From Cacajao melanocephalus (taxonomy: Eukaryota; Chordata; Mammalia; Primates; Pitheciidae), in NCBI GenBank assembly GCA_963573385.1, contig CAUYLG010061854.1, positions 1-64,000 on the forward strand: DNA of 64,000 bases, read 5' to 3'. Position numbers and translations under genes: made by a program. Below, one piece after another: positions 18,183-30,899 of the stretch (positions are counted from its first letter, which is position 1; each line of letters starts with the position of its first letter). The notes beneath the pieces were generated by a model. That model was given only the letters and a program-made list of their open reading frames with translations, ran no database searches and was not told where the DNA came from.

Positions 18183-18292
18183 ATAATGAGTCCTTAAATT
18201 TGACAAAAGTGTTTTAAAACTATCCCAATAAAAGGCTATTCCCTTGTTATTCCAACAGTTTTGAACATAAAAACTGTGGATTACTAGGAAAG

Positions 18293-18352
18293 GCTTAAAA
18301 CTTCCATGACTTTACTTATCCATTTGTGATGAGTTCAATATATAAATTAAAG
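18293..18352 (+). repeat. 60-bp direct repeat, copy 1
   Basis: Matches 19576-19635 at 53 of 60 positions by eye, with a 23-bp uninterrupted identical core (TTTACTTATCCATTTGTGATGAG, split by position). Not part of a family that I recognise. Confidence 0.85.
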
Positions 18353-18364
18353 GACTAAAGTAGA

Positions 18365-18760
18365 AGATTAAAATCACAATAGTTTAAACAAAACAAAGAA
18401 TTGTGTTTCCCAGTTAAGTAATAGTCCAGGTGTACATAATCTAGGGCAGGTACAGCTGCCCAGTGCTGAAGATCTAGGCTTCTTCTGTCATGTTGCTACA
18501 TCATCCCACAGTGTCTGCTTCATCTAAGTATTTCAGTGTGGCTCATTTTCACCATGTTTGCTTTCTGGGGAACAAGAATGAGGAAAGGGGTGGAAGGAAA
18601 GTATGTTCTACCCTTTTAAAGATGTATAAACATCACTTCTAGATTGGACAGACCATGTTCAAAAGGCCACAGCCAACTACCCATGAGACTGAGAAATTTT
18701 TCCCACTGAAACCTCTATTTATAAACAGAAGAAGTTAGGGGATGAGTAAGTTCTGTCATC
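18365..18760 (+). mobile_element. possible ancient MER-type repeat
   Basis: Resembles a common old interspersed repeat beginning AAAATCACAATAGTTTAAAC and containing AGTCCAGGTGTACATAATCTAGGG, TCTTCTGTCATGTTGCTAC and CACATCACTTC-like pieces later on. Family not assigned. Confidence 0.4.
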
Positions 18761-18779
18761 TGAAATAATAGGTAAATTT

Positions 18780-19918
18780 CTTTTTTTCTTTAGAAATCTT
18801 AATTCAGAGCCCGGAAATTCAGCAAGCATCATGTTGGAAACTGAAGCCATGTCCTTGGGCTTTGTGTGATATTCAGCAGCCTACTGTAAAATGTGGAGCA
18901 GCATAGCTGATATCCAGCAGTATATCTTGGGTGACTCATGGTGAATCAGAAAGTCTCCTTGTGCATTTCAGAGCTGTGGTCATGTAAGAGCTGTCACAGC
19001 ATGTTTTTCTCTCAATAGAAACAGAAATTGTGAGATAAACATAGGCTATAAAACATTGAAGGGGAAAAAAACACTCTAGATTGTTACTGATCATTTCCAC
19101 TTTCTTTTGGTCTAATTGGACTACTCGTAGTTCCTCTAGCAGTATGCTCATTGTGGCAGCCTGAATTTACCAATACTAACACAGTTCTAATTTCTACTTT
19201 GCCAGTTGGAAACAATTGCTTTATTTTTTTTTCTGAATATAAAAGTATTTACTTCTCTATAAATGAGTGTAAAAAGAAAAAAGTAAAAATATTGCATAAT
19301 TTTACCCTCCAGAAATAATTCCTGCTAGCATTTTGGTATGTATTCCTCCAGACTTTGTCAATGCATAGGGACCATGGACTAGTAAGTTCATTACCACACA
19401 TTGCCTTAAGCACATACTATTTTGTAACTATGATACTATTCTGAGTTTTAAGGTAAACTCACTACAGGGGTTACATGGAAATCCTCTGGCTTTCTTGGTC
19501 CTCTACTTCCTACATGGTCCATCAGAGTCTCGTCCCCAACTCTCCCATGGTAATATATCACCTTGGTTTGGGGATGCTTAAAATTTTTATAACTTTACTT
19601 ATCCATTTGTGATGAGATCGATATATTAATTAAAGTCTGGGGAAAGGTTTGCTTTTCTCCAACATTCTGATTTGTAGTAACTGAAAGAATAGGTCTTGTG
19701 ATGCAACTACTCTGAGTCTTCCTACCATGGGTCCTGAGTGCTTGCTGCTGGGCTGTTCACCTCCTGGCTGAGAAATATTCCATATATTATTTATATAGCT
19801 ACAGTCTCTTTGGCATACTCAAGAAAGGAAAGAAATTTTACTGTCTACTTTTTAACAGAAAAATCAACCATTTATTAAGGACTTCACTGAAAAACATCTC
19901 CTTATAGCTGAGGATTAG
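18780..19918. other. unclassified DNA (contains second copy of 60-bp repeat)
   Basis: About 1.1 kb. The only structure I can support is the second copy of the 60-bp repeat at 19576-19635. Confidence 0.5.
19576..19635 (+). repeat. 60-bp direct repeat, copy 2
   Basis: Partner of 18293-18352, 1283 bp away and in the same orientation; about 88% identical by eye. Confidence 0.85.
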
Positions 19919-19923
19919 CTAAC

Positions 19924-20262
19924 TGTATTAGTCTGTTCTCACACTGCTATAAAGACATGCCTGAGGCTGGGTAATTTATACAAAATAAGAGGTTTCATTG
20001 AGTCAGTTCCACATGGCTGTGGAGGCCTCACAATCATGGCAGAAGGCAAAGGAGAAGCAAAGGCACATTTTACATGGCAGCAGGGCTTGTGCAGGGGAAC
20101 ACCCACTTATAAAACCATCAGATTTTGTGAGACTTATTCACTACCACAGAATGAGGGAAACCACCCCCATGATTCAATTATCTCCTCCTGGCCCCACCCT
20201 TGACATGGGATTATTACAATTCAAGATGGGATTTTGGGTGGGGACACAGCCAAACCATGTAA
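19924..20262 (-). mobile_element. solo MaLR LTR (MST-like) with 5-bp TSD
   Basis: On the plus strand it runs from TGTATTAGTCTGTTCTC to GGGGACACAGCCAAACCATGTAA, an inverted MST-type LTR with a slightly mutated terminus. The 5-bp repeat CTAAC is present at 19919-19923 and 20263-20267. Confidence 0.94.
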
Positions 20263-20347
20263 CTAACTATGCTGCTACAGAGAAATGTTATGCCCACTCT
20301 TGCATAAGTTTTATTTTCCTAATATTCTGCAACTATTTGGTGGGAAA

Positions 20348-20626
20348 GACAGAGTCTCACTCTGTTGGCCCAGGCTGGACTGCAGTGGTGCAATCTCGAC
20401 TCACTGCAACCTTGGCCTCCTAGGTTGAAGCCATTATCATGCCTCATCCTCCCGAGTAGCTGGGACTACAGGCATGTGCTACCATGCCTGGCTAATTTCC
20501 TATCTTTAGTAGAGTGGGGATTTTACCATGTTGGCCAGGTTGATCTTGAACTCTGACCTCAAGTAATCCTCCTGCCTTGGCTTCCCAAAGTTCTGGGATT
20601 ACAGGGATGAGCCACTGTGCCTGGCC
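20348..20626 (-). mobile_element. Alu, full-length dimer
   Basis: Reverse-complement Alu from GACAGAGTCTCACTCTG to GCCACTGTGCCTGGCC. Its A-tail (a T-run on this strand) has been lost. Confidence 0.96.
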
Positions 20627-20745
20627 TGTTCTAAAACTTTTTAAGTGAAGGATGTCTCATTGTGTTTGATTATCCAGTGTTGTCATTGAAAAACATGTTG
20701 TCATTCTATTTCCCACTTCTAGAATAAAATAGTCAATTTTATTCT

Positions 20746-23700
20746 GTTTTTTAAATTTTATTATTTATTTATTTATTTTTAACCTTTATTTTTAGTTCAG
20801 GGTTACATGTGTAGGATGTGCAGATTTGTTATACAGGTAAACTTATGTCATGGGGGTTGGTTATAAAGATTATTTCATTAGCAGGTATGAAGCCTAGTAT
20901 CCATTAGTTTTATTTCCTGCTTCTCTCCCTCTTCCTACCCTTTAGCCTCCAATAGGCCCCAGTATTTGTTGTTCCCCTCTATGTGTCCTTGTGTGCTCAT
21001 CATTTAGCTCCCACTTATAAGTGAGAACATGCAGTATTTGGTTTTCTGTTCCCATGTTAGTTTGCTAAGAATAATGGCCTTCAGCTCCATTCATGTCCCT
21101 GCAAAGGACATGATCTCCTTCTTTATTGTGGCTGCATAGTATTCCATGGTGTCCACGTACCACATTTTCTTTATTCAGTCTATCATTGATGGACATTTGG
21201 GTTGATTCCACATCTTTGCTATTGTGAATAGTGCTGCAATGAACATATGCATGCATGTGTCTTTATAATATAACGTTTTGTATTCCTTTGGGTACATATT
21301 CAGTAATACAATTACTGCATTGAATGGTACTTCTGTCTGTAGGTCTTTGAGGAATCACCACACTATCTTCCACAATGACTGAACTAATTTATACTCCCAC
21401 CAACAGTGTAAAAGCACTCCTTTTTCTCCACAACCTCACCAACATCTGTTGTTTTTTGACTTTTTAATAATAGCCATTCTGACTGGTATGAGATGGTATG
21501 TCACTGTGGTTTTCATTTGCATTTATCTAATGATAGGTGATGTTGAGCCTTTTTCATATGATTATTGGCCACACAAACGTCTTCTTTTAAGAAGCATCTA
21601 TTCATGTCCTTTGCCCACTTTTTAATGGGGTTGTTCATTTTTATCTTGCAAATTGTTTACGTTCCTTGTCTATGCTGGATATTAGACCTTTGTCAGATGC
21701 ATAGTTTGCAAACATTTTCTCCAATTCTATAGGTTGTCTGTTTATTCTGTTGGTGGTTTATTTTCCGTGCAGAAGCACTTTAGTTTAATTAAAACCTGAT
21801 TGTCAATTTTTGCTTTTGTTGCATTTGCTTTTGATGTTTTGTAATACAATCTTTGCCTGTGCCTATATCCTGAATGGTACTGCCTAGATTTTCTCCAAGG
21901 TTTTTATAGTTTTGGGTTTTACATTTAAGTTTTTCACCCATCTTGAGTTAATTTTTGTACATGGTATAAGGAGGGAGTGTAGTTTCAATTTTCTGCATAT
22001 GGCTAGCCAGTTATTCCAGCACCATTTATTGAATAGAGTCCTTTCCCCATTGCTTATTTCTGTCAGGTTTGTCAAAAATCAGATAGTTGTTGGTGTGTAG
22101 TTTTATTTTTGGATTCCCTATTCTGTTCTATTGGTCTGTATGTTTGCTGCTGTACCAGTACCACGCTGTTTTGGTTTCTGTAGCCTTGAGGTATACTTTA
22201 AATTGGGTAGTATAACACCTCCAGCTTTTTTTTCTTTTTGCTTAGGATTGCCTTGACTTTTTGGGCTTTTTTGGTTTTATATGAATTTTAAAAATAGATT
22301 TTTCAGGTTCTGTGAAGAATGTCAGTGGTAGCTTAATAGGAATGGCATTGAACCTATAAATTGCTTTTGGCAGTAAGGCCATTTTAATGATATTGATTTG
22401 TCCTACCCATGAGCCTGAAATATTCTTTCATTTGTTTATGTCATCTTTGATTTCTTTGAACAGTGGCTTGTAGTTCTCCTTGTAGAGACTTTTCACTTTC
22501 CTTGTTAGCTGTATTCCTAGGTATTTTATTCTCTTTGTGGCAATTGTGAAAGGGAGTTCATTTTTTATTTGGCTCTCAGCTTAACTGTTATTGGTGTATA
22601 GTAATGCTAGCAATTTTTTTATTTATTTCTTTTTTTTTTTAAGACGGGGTTTCACCATGTTGGTCAGGCTGGTCTTGAACTCCCCACCTCAGGTGATCCG
22701 CCCGCTTGGCCTCCAAAGTGCTTGGATTACAGGCATGAGCTACCACGCCTGGCCAATGCTAGCAATTTTTGCACATTGATTTTGTATCTGAGAATCTTCT
22801 GAAGTTGCTTATCAGCTTAAGAAGCTTTTGGGCTAAGATAATGATTTTTTCCAGATATAGAATAATGTAATCTGCAAACAGGGATCGTTTCACTTCCCTT
22901 CTTCTTATTTGAGTGTGCTTCAATTATTTCTCTTGCCTGATTGCTCTGGCCAGAACTTCCAATACTAGGTTAAATAGGAATGGTGAAAGAGATCATCCTT
23001 GTCTTGTGCCAGTTTTCAAGGGAAATGCTTTAAGTTTTTGCCCATTCAATATGATGTTGGTTGTGGGTTTTTCATATATGGCCCTTATAATTTGGGGGTA
23101 TGTTCCTTTAACATCTAGTTTATTCGGAGTTTAACATGAAAGGAAGTTGAATTTTATCAAAAGCCTTTTCTGCATCTATTGAGATAATCATACGATTTCT
23201 GTCTTTAGTTCTTTTTATATGATGCCTCACATTTATTGATATGAATATGTTGAATCAACCTTGGATCTTAGGGATAAACCCTACTTGATCATGGGGAATA
23301 ATTTTTTGGATGTGCTGCTGGATTTGGTTTGCCAGTATTTTGTTGAGGACTTTTGCATTGATGTTCATCAAAGATAATGGCCTGAAGTTTTCTTTTTTTG
23401 TTGTATCTCTGTCAGGTTTTGGTATCAGGATGAGGCTAGACTCATAGAATGAGTTAGAGAGGAGTCCTTCCTTTTCAATTTTTTGAAATAGTTTTAGTAG
23501 GAATGGTACCAGATAGTCTTTGTACATCTGGTAGAGTTCAGCTGTGAATCCATCTGGTCCTGGACATTTTTTGGTTGGTAGGCTATTTATTATTGCCTCT
23601 ATTTTAGAACTCATCATTGGTATGTTCAGAGATTCAATTTCTTCCTGGTTCAGTGTTGGGAGGGTGTATGTAACCTGGAATTATTTCATTTATTCTAGGT

Positions 23701-25903
23701 TTTCTAGCTTATGTGCAGATAGTTGTTTATCATATTCTCTAAAGGTTGTTTGTATTTTTGTGGTGTCAGTGGTGGTGGTGTTGGAAATATCCTCCCTATT
23801 ATTTCTGATTGTATTTATTTATGTCTTCTCTCTCTTATTCTGTATTAGTCAAGCTAGTGATCTATCCATTTTATTAATTTTTTGAAAAACTAGCTCCTGG
23901 TTTCATTGATCTTTTGAATGTCTCTATTTCCTTCATTTCAGCTCTGAATTTGGTTATATCTCAACTTCTGCTGGCTCTGGGATTTGTTTGCTCTTGGTTC
24001 TCTAGCTTTTTTAGTTGTGATGTTTAGTTGTTAACTTGAGATCTTTCTTGCTTTTTGATGTGAGAATTTAGTGCTATAAATTTCCCTCTTAACACTGCTT
24101 TAGCTTTGTCCTAGAGATTCTGGTGTGTTGTATCTTTGTTCTCATTAGTTTCAAAGAACTTCTTGATTTCTACCTTAATTTTATTGGTTACCTAAAAGTC
24201 TTCAGGAGCAGGTTATTCAATTTACATATAATTGTATGGTTTTGACTGAATTTCTTAGTCTTGAGTTCTAATTTAATTGCACTGTGGTCCAAGAGACTCA
24301 TAATTTCAATTCTTTTGCATTTGCTGAGGAGTGTTTTACTTCCAATTACATGATTGATTTTAGAGTAAGTGCCATGTGCTGATGAGAAGAATGTATATTG
24401 TATTGTTTTTGGGTAAAGAGTTCTGCAGACTTTATCAGGTTCAATTTATCTAGAGCTGAGTTCAGGTCCTGAATATTATTGTTAATTTTCTGTGTCAATG
24501 ATCTATCCAATATTGTCACTAGGGTGTTCCCCAATAGTCTTCCACTATTATTATGTGGGAGTCTAAGTTATTTTGAAGGTCTCTAAAACTTGCTTTATGA
24601 ATCTGGGTATTCCTGTTTTGGGTGCATATATATTTAGCATAGTTAACTCTTCTTGTTGAATTGAATACTTCATCATCATATAATATTCTTTTTTTGTCTT
24701 TTAAAATCTTTGTTGGCTTAAAATCTGTTTTGTTGGAAGCTAAAATTGCAATCACTACTTTTTGCTTTTTTCCATTTGCTTGGCAAATTCTCCTCCATAC
24801 CTTTATTTTTAGCCTATGTCTGTCTTTGCATGTGAGATGGGTCTCTTGAAGACAGCATACCAATGGGACCTGGTTCTTTATACAGCTTGCTATTTTGTGT
24901 CTTTTAATTTGGGCATTTAGCCCGTTTACATTTAAGGTTAATATTGTCATATGTGGATTTGATCCTGTCATCATGATGCTAGCTGGTTATTTTGCAGACT
25001 TGTTTATGTGGTTGCTTCATAGTTTCACTGGTCTGTGTATTACAATGTGTTTTTGTAATGGCTGGCAACAGTTTTTCTTTTCCATATACAGTGCTTCCTT
25101 CAGGAGCTCTTGCAAGGCAAGTCTGGTGGCAATGAATTCCCTCAGCATTTGCTTATCTGAAGGATTCTATTTCTTCTTCACTTATGAAGTTTAGTTTTTC
25201 CAGATATGAAATTCTCTATTGGAATTGCTTTTCTCTAAGACTGTTAAATACTGGCCCCAATCTTCTCTGCTTGTAGGGTCTCTACTGAGAGGTCTGCTGT
25301 TAGTCTGATGGCTTCCCTTTGTAGGTGACCTGGCCTTTCTTTCTGGCTGCCTTAAAATTTTTTCTTTCATTTCAACTTTGGAGAATCTGATGATTATGTG
25401 TCTTGGGGACAGTGTTCTCATGTAGTATCTTAATGGGGCTCTCTACAGTTCCTGAATTTGAATATTGCCCTGTCTAGCAAGATTGAGAAAGTTCTTTTAA
25501 ATGATATCCTGAAATATGTTTTCCAGCTTCGTTCCATTCTCCCCAGCTCTTTCAGGTACACCAATCAGTCATAGATTTGGTCTATTTACATAATCCCATA
25601 TTTCTCAGAGTTTTCTTTATTCCTTTTCATACTTTTTCCTCTCTCCTTATCTGCCTGACTTATTTCAGAAAGACAGCCTTCAAACTCTGAGATGCTTTCC
25701 TCTGCCTGGTCTATTCTGCTATTAACACTTGTGATTGCATTATGAAACTCTTATATTGTGTTCTTCAGCTCCATCAGGTCAGTCTCAATGTGAGAACCTG
25801 GATGTTTCCATTGAAGTTGTTGTATTTACTTTCCCCTTTTGTTCCTGTCTGTGAGGGCCATGCATTGTAGCTGCTCCTCATCAGCCATCTTTGCTAGCTC
25901 TTC
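20746..25903 (-). mobile_element. near-complete L1, minus strand, with 12-bp TSD
   Basis: The 3' end is at 20746 (T-rich tail, then the inverse of the L1 3' UTR). The minus strand carries the ORF2 C-terminus (about 21050-22100), the reverse transcriptase (23255-23617 open, with the conserved motif [12 protein letters not shown]) and the N-terminal endonuclease (24519-24974 open, with ILTLNVNGLNA and QETHLT). Degraded ORF1 follows at about 24990-25790. All frames are broken. CAATTTTATTCT flanks it exactly at 20734-20745 and 25904-25915. The 5' end is discussed under findings. Contains a monomeric Alu. Confidence 0.95.
22619..22754 (-). mobile_element. Alu left monomer only, with 16-bp TSD
   Basis: A T-run is followed by the inverse of the left Alu arm only, ending GCATGAGCTACCACGCCTGGCC. 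The exact 16-bp repeat AATGCTAGCAATTTTT flanks it at 22603-22618 and 22755-22770. It interrupts L1 ORF2. Confidence 0.96.
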
Positions 25904-25929
25904 CAATTTTATTCTATTCTAAAATGCTT

Positions 25930-26320
25930 ACATCAGCTTTTAGGATTCTTCTTTCCAGCTACAAAAACTTAGGATTATGTGCCTAAGTGTGGGTCTTTTT
26001 AAATTTATATTGCTGGATACTTTTAATTTGAAGGCTTATATTTTTTCTTATCTTTTGTAAACAGTCTTACATTATTCCTTTGACTAATGTCTCTCCTGTA
26101 TTCCTGTATTATCTCTGGTCTTTCTCCAAAAATTCTTTTCTTTCTTTCTTTTTTTTTCTTTCCTTTAGCTCCAGCTCAATAGACCTGAACATTTTTTTCA
26201 AAGTACATTTGGCCTCCTTATTTCATTTTCCATGTCTCATAACTCTCTTTTATATTCTTAATACTTTGTCTGTGCTTTACATTCTGGGACATTTTCTCTT
26301 ATTGAATTCGGTATTTTTGT
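25930..26320 (-). mobile_element. L1M/HAL1 ORF1-region remnant
   Basis: Inverse of old L1 ORF1 sequence: GTGCCTAAGTGTGGGTC, TTCCATGTCTCATAACTCTC and CATTCTGGGACATTTTC are in the expected order. A CT-rich patch at 26133-26166 lies within it. Confidence 0.6.
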
Positions 26321-28044
26321 ATAGTAGGAATATCTTATTGAGACAATAAGGTATATAAGTTATGATAGCCCTTCTTAGCAACATATACATTAAGAATTAG
26401 AAATTATAACTTTTCCAAGTAACTTTAATTTGTCATCACCAAATTTTAAGTAATTGTCTACTGCAACTATATAATCTCTCAGAATTGGCTGAGATCCAAT
26501 CTTCAGGGCAGTAAAATAAACTAGAATTTCATGAATGATAGCTAAGTAACTATAACTAGGCTGAAATAACTGTAAATGCTAGAAAACTTAAAATGAAATA
26601 TGAACAATTTAAATTCAGTTGAGGTCATAAACAGCAGAAGTGAAGCTAGAGTGATGTTCAGAAGTGAAGCTGAATTTTAATGAATGCATTAAAGTTCAGG
26701 ACTCACATCCCTGTTTCTCAATGTAGTTTTTCTCAGTAGCTGATATAGAACTAAGGACAGTGAAGCTACTTGTTGGAAGAAATTGCAGCCATTGTTCTGT
26801 CTTTCTGGCTTCCCTCTTTTGCCTGCTTGGAGAAATTTTCCAAACATTGGTGAGGTGAGGAGAGCTCTGGGGCCACAGTAGCTGTTCAGCATTGGAAGGC
26901 CTTGGGAAGGAATCCTAGAATATTTCACCCAAGACCTAAGGGACAACAGTTTTTTTCTTTCTCATTTACGTGTATTCTAGATTCCTTTTTCTTTCAATTG
27001 GAGTGGTAAGAGGCAAGCCTTGGGAAGAGCAGACTGGTTCTTGATTTGTCAGGATTCTACACTATTGTAGGCAAGAAAGATTTATCTGTGTGATGGTTTT
27101 TAACTTTTTGGAGAACTAGCATTACATTGGAGTTAAGACTAAATTTAAGATAGTAGTAGAGAATTTTAAAGTATTCCTTTGCCCATATTTTTCTCAAGGA
27201 GCAAATGATCTTTCCTTCATGATGCTTAGATACATGTGACTGCTTAAGCCCAAGTGTGTTTGTTCAGGATCCTGGGACCTAAGGACTCTTTCTCTCTTAA
27301 TATCTAGCATTTACGTGCTAGTTAAATACAAAGTAAATAGAGCAGATTATATTGAGCATATAAACAGGGCTTGATATTTAATTAACAAAAGTCAAATTTC
27401 TTTAGATTAAATTTTTATTAGAGAGACTGAGAATCCTGCAAGATCTCTGGGAATGGAGCAGGCTTTTCAGAGATCTTCCACTGAAATGGTAGACCAAATT
27501 ATATTGCCTGAAGTGTGGGGTTTTTGAGTTTGTTATTATTTTATTGAGTTTTCTTTCAACTTTGTTTAAGAAGAAATCACGTTCCTCCAGTAGTAAGAAT
27601 ATTTATCCTTTATCTATTCATTGGGAAATTGATAAATTCCACTGTTCCTTCCCTCTGGGTCTCTAACATCCACAGCCACTATCAGGAATTGTTTAAAATC
27701 CACCAAAGACTCTAAACGGAGAAATAAAGCAGAGTGCCCTCTCAGGTGTTTCTCAGTCAGGTCACACAGATCAGAAGAGATCTGGTACCTGACTCAATTC
27801 CAGAGATCAGGGTTTGTCAATGCTCAAACCAGAATCAATTTGAGGACATAAGGAAGGTGTACATCAAAGATTCAAAGACAAGCCACCTGAATCTTGAGGA
27901 ATTAGTACAACTATGATGTTCTGTTTGACCTGAAAGAACACAGAAATAGATGAATTGATAAAGGAAAGAATAAAAATTTCTAAGGCAGCCAGTCTAGCGC
28001 CATCTGCTTCTGCTTAGCACTAACTGTTTCCCTAAGGCCAACAT
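26321..28044. other. unclassified DNA
   Basis: About 1.7 kb without a repeat or exon that I can support. An 85-codon open stretch on the minus strand (26689-26946) and a 60-codon one on the plus strand (27734-27916) have no recognisable features. Confidence 0.5.
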
Positions 28045-28185
28045 GTATAAATCTTATTATACTAATTTACAGGTGAAAGAAGTTAATCTTAGAGTAACTT
28101 GCCCAATGTCAAACAGCTAGTATCTGAGATGTGATGAATTACAAGGCTCATATACTTTCTAATATGCCATCACATCTCTCACTTA
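28045..28185 (-). mobile_element. MIR
   Basis: Inverse of the MIR core: ATTTACAGGTGAAAGAAGTTAA, AGTAACTTGCCCAATGTC and AAACAGCTAGTATCTGAG. Confidence 0.8.
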
Positions 28186-28390
28186 AAATACAATGTGGTA
28201 AGTGCTAGGATGTAGGTAAGCCCGGGAACTATGGTTTCAAGTATGCCAAGGAGGGCAGTCATGAAAGAGTTATCAAGGCCAGTGACTTATAAATTAAACA
28301 CTCAGAATATGTTTATTTCCTAGAGTAGTTACTGCCACAAAAAGACTGTCAAGGAGTAATATTCATAAGCGTAATTTTAAAAAATATATG

Positions 28391-28674
28391 GGGCCAGACA
28401 CAGTGACTCACACCTGTAATCCCAGCACTTTGGGAGGCTGAGGCAGGTGGATTGCTTGACCAACAAGGTGAACCCTGTCTCTACTACAAATACAAAACTT
28501 AGCTGGGCATGATGGCAGGTGCCTATAATCCCAGCTCCTTGGGAGGCCGAGACAGGAGAATCGCTTGAACCCAGGAGGCGGAGGTTGCAGTGAGCCAAGT
28601 TCACGCGACTGCACTTCAGCCTGGGTGACAAAGTGAGACTCTGTCTCAAAAATAAATAAATAAAAATAAAATAA
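28391..28674 (+). mobile_element. Alu with short internal deletion
   Basis: A dimeric Alu missing about 25 bp of the left arm (GATTGCTTGACCAACAAGG lacks the usual AGGAGTTC-AAGACCAGC stretch). The tail has become an (AAAT)n repeat. A near-match, AAATATATGG / AAATATGTGG, flanks it. Confidence 0.95.
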
Positions 28675-28684
28675 TAAATATGTG

Positions 28685-30100
28685 GTGCTATATTCAACAG
28701 AGTAAATCATACAATCAGGAGAATCTTAGTTTCCATTTTTAGAGAGCAGACTTCTGATGGCATCTCTCCTTCCACGGAGATACAGGAAATGAGAAGAAGG
28801 GATAACACGGCAGCAATGCAGATGGCACAGCAGAACTCTCTTTCTAAAAAAGAAAGACTGCCTTTAGGAGAAATAAAGTATTTGGCCTGTATATAGAAGT
28901 AAATATTTGTTAGAACTTTTTTGTTTGTTTGTTTTTGCATTTGTATTTTAATCAAATGTTCCCAGATCAAGCAGGAAATTATAGAGAGGATGATGAGAGC
29001 CCAGCTGCTGCCTCCAGGGAGAGATGAGTGGTTTTGCCAGCAGGTGGGAAACCTCATGTAACAGCTGATAGGTCAAGATCAGAATGGATAACTCCAGCTC
29101 TACTCCTACCCCCACAGGATTTTAATTCATTGAGGTCTTAGTTTGATTATGACCCAAATGAAATGTACAGGACTCTCTTCTTACCTTTTTCTTTCTTTAT
29201 GTTTTATTTCCTGTCTTTCTTTTGTTCCTATGAATCATGTATTCACAATAAAACTGGCTGATATGAAAATCCACATACTACAAAATGTAATTATTCCGTT
29301 CAACAACAGTCTTTTCATACATAAAGCTTACTTTATCTTCCTATTGGGGTCACCCATCTGGCTATCCTGTTGAGAGAAAAAGCAGCTTTCACAAGAAGAT
29401 GCTTTTTGGTCAGAGTAAATAAAAACCATCAAGAGAAAACTCAAGCAGGATTAAGTGTAACTGACAGTGCAGCTTCCCTCTTTGATCTTTCCTCTACCCC
29501 CTCAGTAAGCCAATTCATTCTTCCAGGTGTGGAGTGCTGAGAGGAATCCTAGCACTGATCTGTAGCTCTTCTCTAGAATATCACAAAGTGTTTACGAATT
29601 CATTTCCTTCATTGAAGGATAAACACTGTCAGCCATTGTCTGTTGTCCTTGGACGGTTTTCCTCTTCGCATTTGTTACCCACTGTGCTTATTTTGTTTCT
29701 TGGTTTAATTTTTCTTTTATCAGATCCCATTATGTTTCCGCAACTCCCACTTTATCTCCCATTCCCTTTAAATAAGCATCTAAGTAGAAATAACTGTGTT
29801 TGCTTCTGTAGAAGATAGTGGCTATATTGATAAGATTTTTTAAAACTAAGTACAAGATCTCTGGTTTAGAAGTCTCTTCAAAAACTATGCCTATCATAAG
29901 GACAGTCCATAAGTAAGTGCTCTGTAAACCTTGGTTGAAAAAAATAAATAAAGCAGACAGAAACTCCGTTTTTCTTTTTCCTCACTGTCAATCTATGCTC
30001 TGTGTCTTCAAAACTTAACCCTTTCCAAATGCTATCCAGGCAAAACCCACACAGCTACATGTATCTCTACTTGACATCCTTGATATCAAACTTAATGGAG
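28685..30100. other. unclassified DNA
   Basis: About 1.4 kb without a recognised repeat. Open frames of 76-116 codons exist on both strands around 28707-29818 but show no domain or conserved start, so I do not call a gene. Confidence 0.45.
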
Positions 30101-30103
30101 AAA

Positions 30104-30245
30104 GACATTAATATTTATCAGGTACCACCTACCAATGTCGGGCTCCAAACTAAGTAGTTTTCACATGGTATATTTAAATCCTCACAAAATTTTCCCTTAT
30201 AGAGAGAACAAAATAGTGATTCAGAATGGTTAAAGCCAAACTTTC
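30104..30245 (-). mobile_element. MIR, 3'-side piece
   Basis: Inverse MIR: ATCAGGTACCACCTACCAATG, then AGTAGTTTTCACATGGTATATTTAAATCCTCAC and a TAGTGATTCAGAATGGTTAA end. The remaining part may be the piece at 31379-31480. Confidence 0.65.
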
Positions 30246-30339
30246 TCAGTTTGTATATACAGAAAACCACAAATAATCATTGCTTTCAACAAACAACTAA
30301 CAAGTTTTCTGGAGAGAGTACAAAGAACTTACAGTTTTT

Positions 30340-30455
30340 AATACCCATCAGAAAGGTGAGGTGCACAAAAAAAGTTAAAGGAACTAAGTTTCAGAGCTCT
30401 ACAAGCTCATTCTAGGAGAAAAGGTATCTCCTTCCAAGTTCATCCATAGAAACAT
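30340..30455 (+). repeat. ~115-bp diverged direct repeat, copy 1
   Basis: From TACCCATC through AGTTTCAGAGCTCTACA to CATCCATAG it resembles 31253-31368, with about 70% identity by eye and the exact core TTTCAGAGCTCTA. Confidence 0.65.
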
Positions 30456-30899
30456 AGTAGGGGAAGATGCAGGCCCAACATGGTGAAATTTACAGGGTAA
30501 GGAGAAGACTTACACACAGTCTGGCATGACATTAAAATCTTCAGGAGCTCTAGATGCAGAGCAAGTTTGTACTCACCTGCCAATTCTTTCTCAGAGCAGA
30601 AGGCTAGAGAAAGATGTATAGAATGGTGAAAGCTGGAAAGAGGACTGGAGAGCAGAGAAAGTTTTCTGGCAATGTTAAAAGCAAGACATATAAAGCACTA
30701 AGACCTCATAAGATTTTTACGGGTGCTTAACTCAGTCAAGTTCTGCTTGAGCGAGGGTCCTAAGAGGGTCCTCAAATTACTTGGAACAAGTGGTGCCTTG
30801 AAATTTACTCAAACTCTAACCCCTCCCAGATCTAGCGAAATTATAGATTTGAGAAAAGAGCATACTCGATTAAGGGGATAAATACATTTCCTTCAGTCT

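Noticed and set aside
23544..25194. Plus-strand open frames of 60-113 codons
   Set aside because: They are antisense shadows of the minus-strand L1 ORF2 and ORF1.
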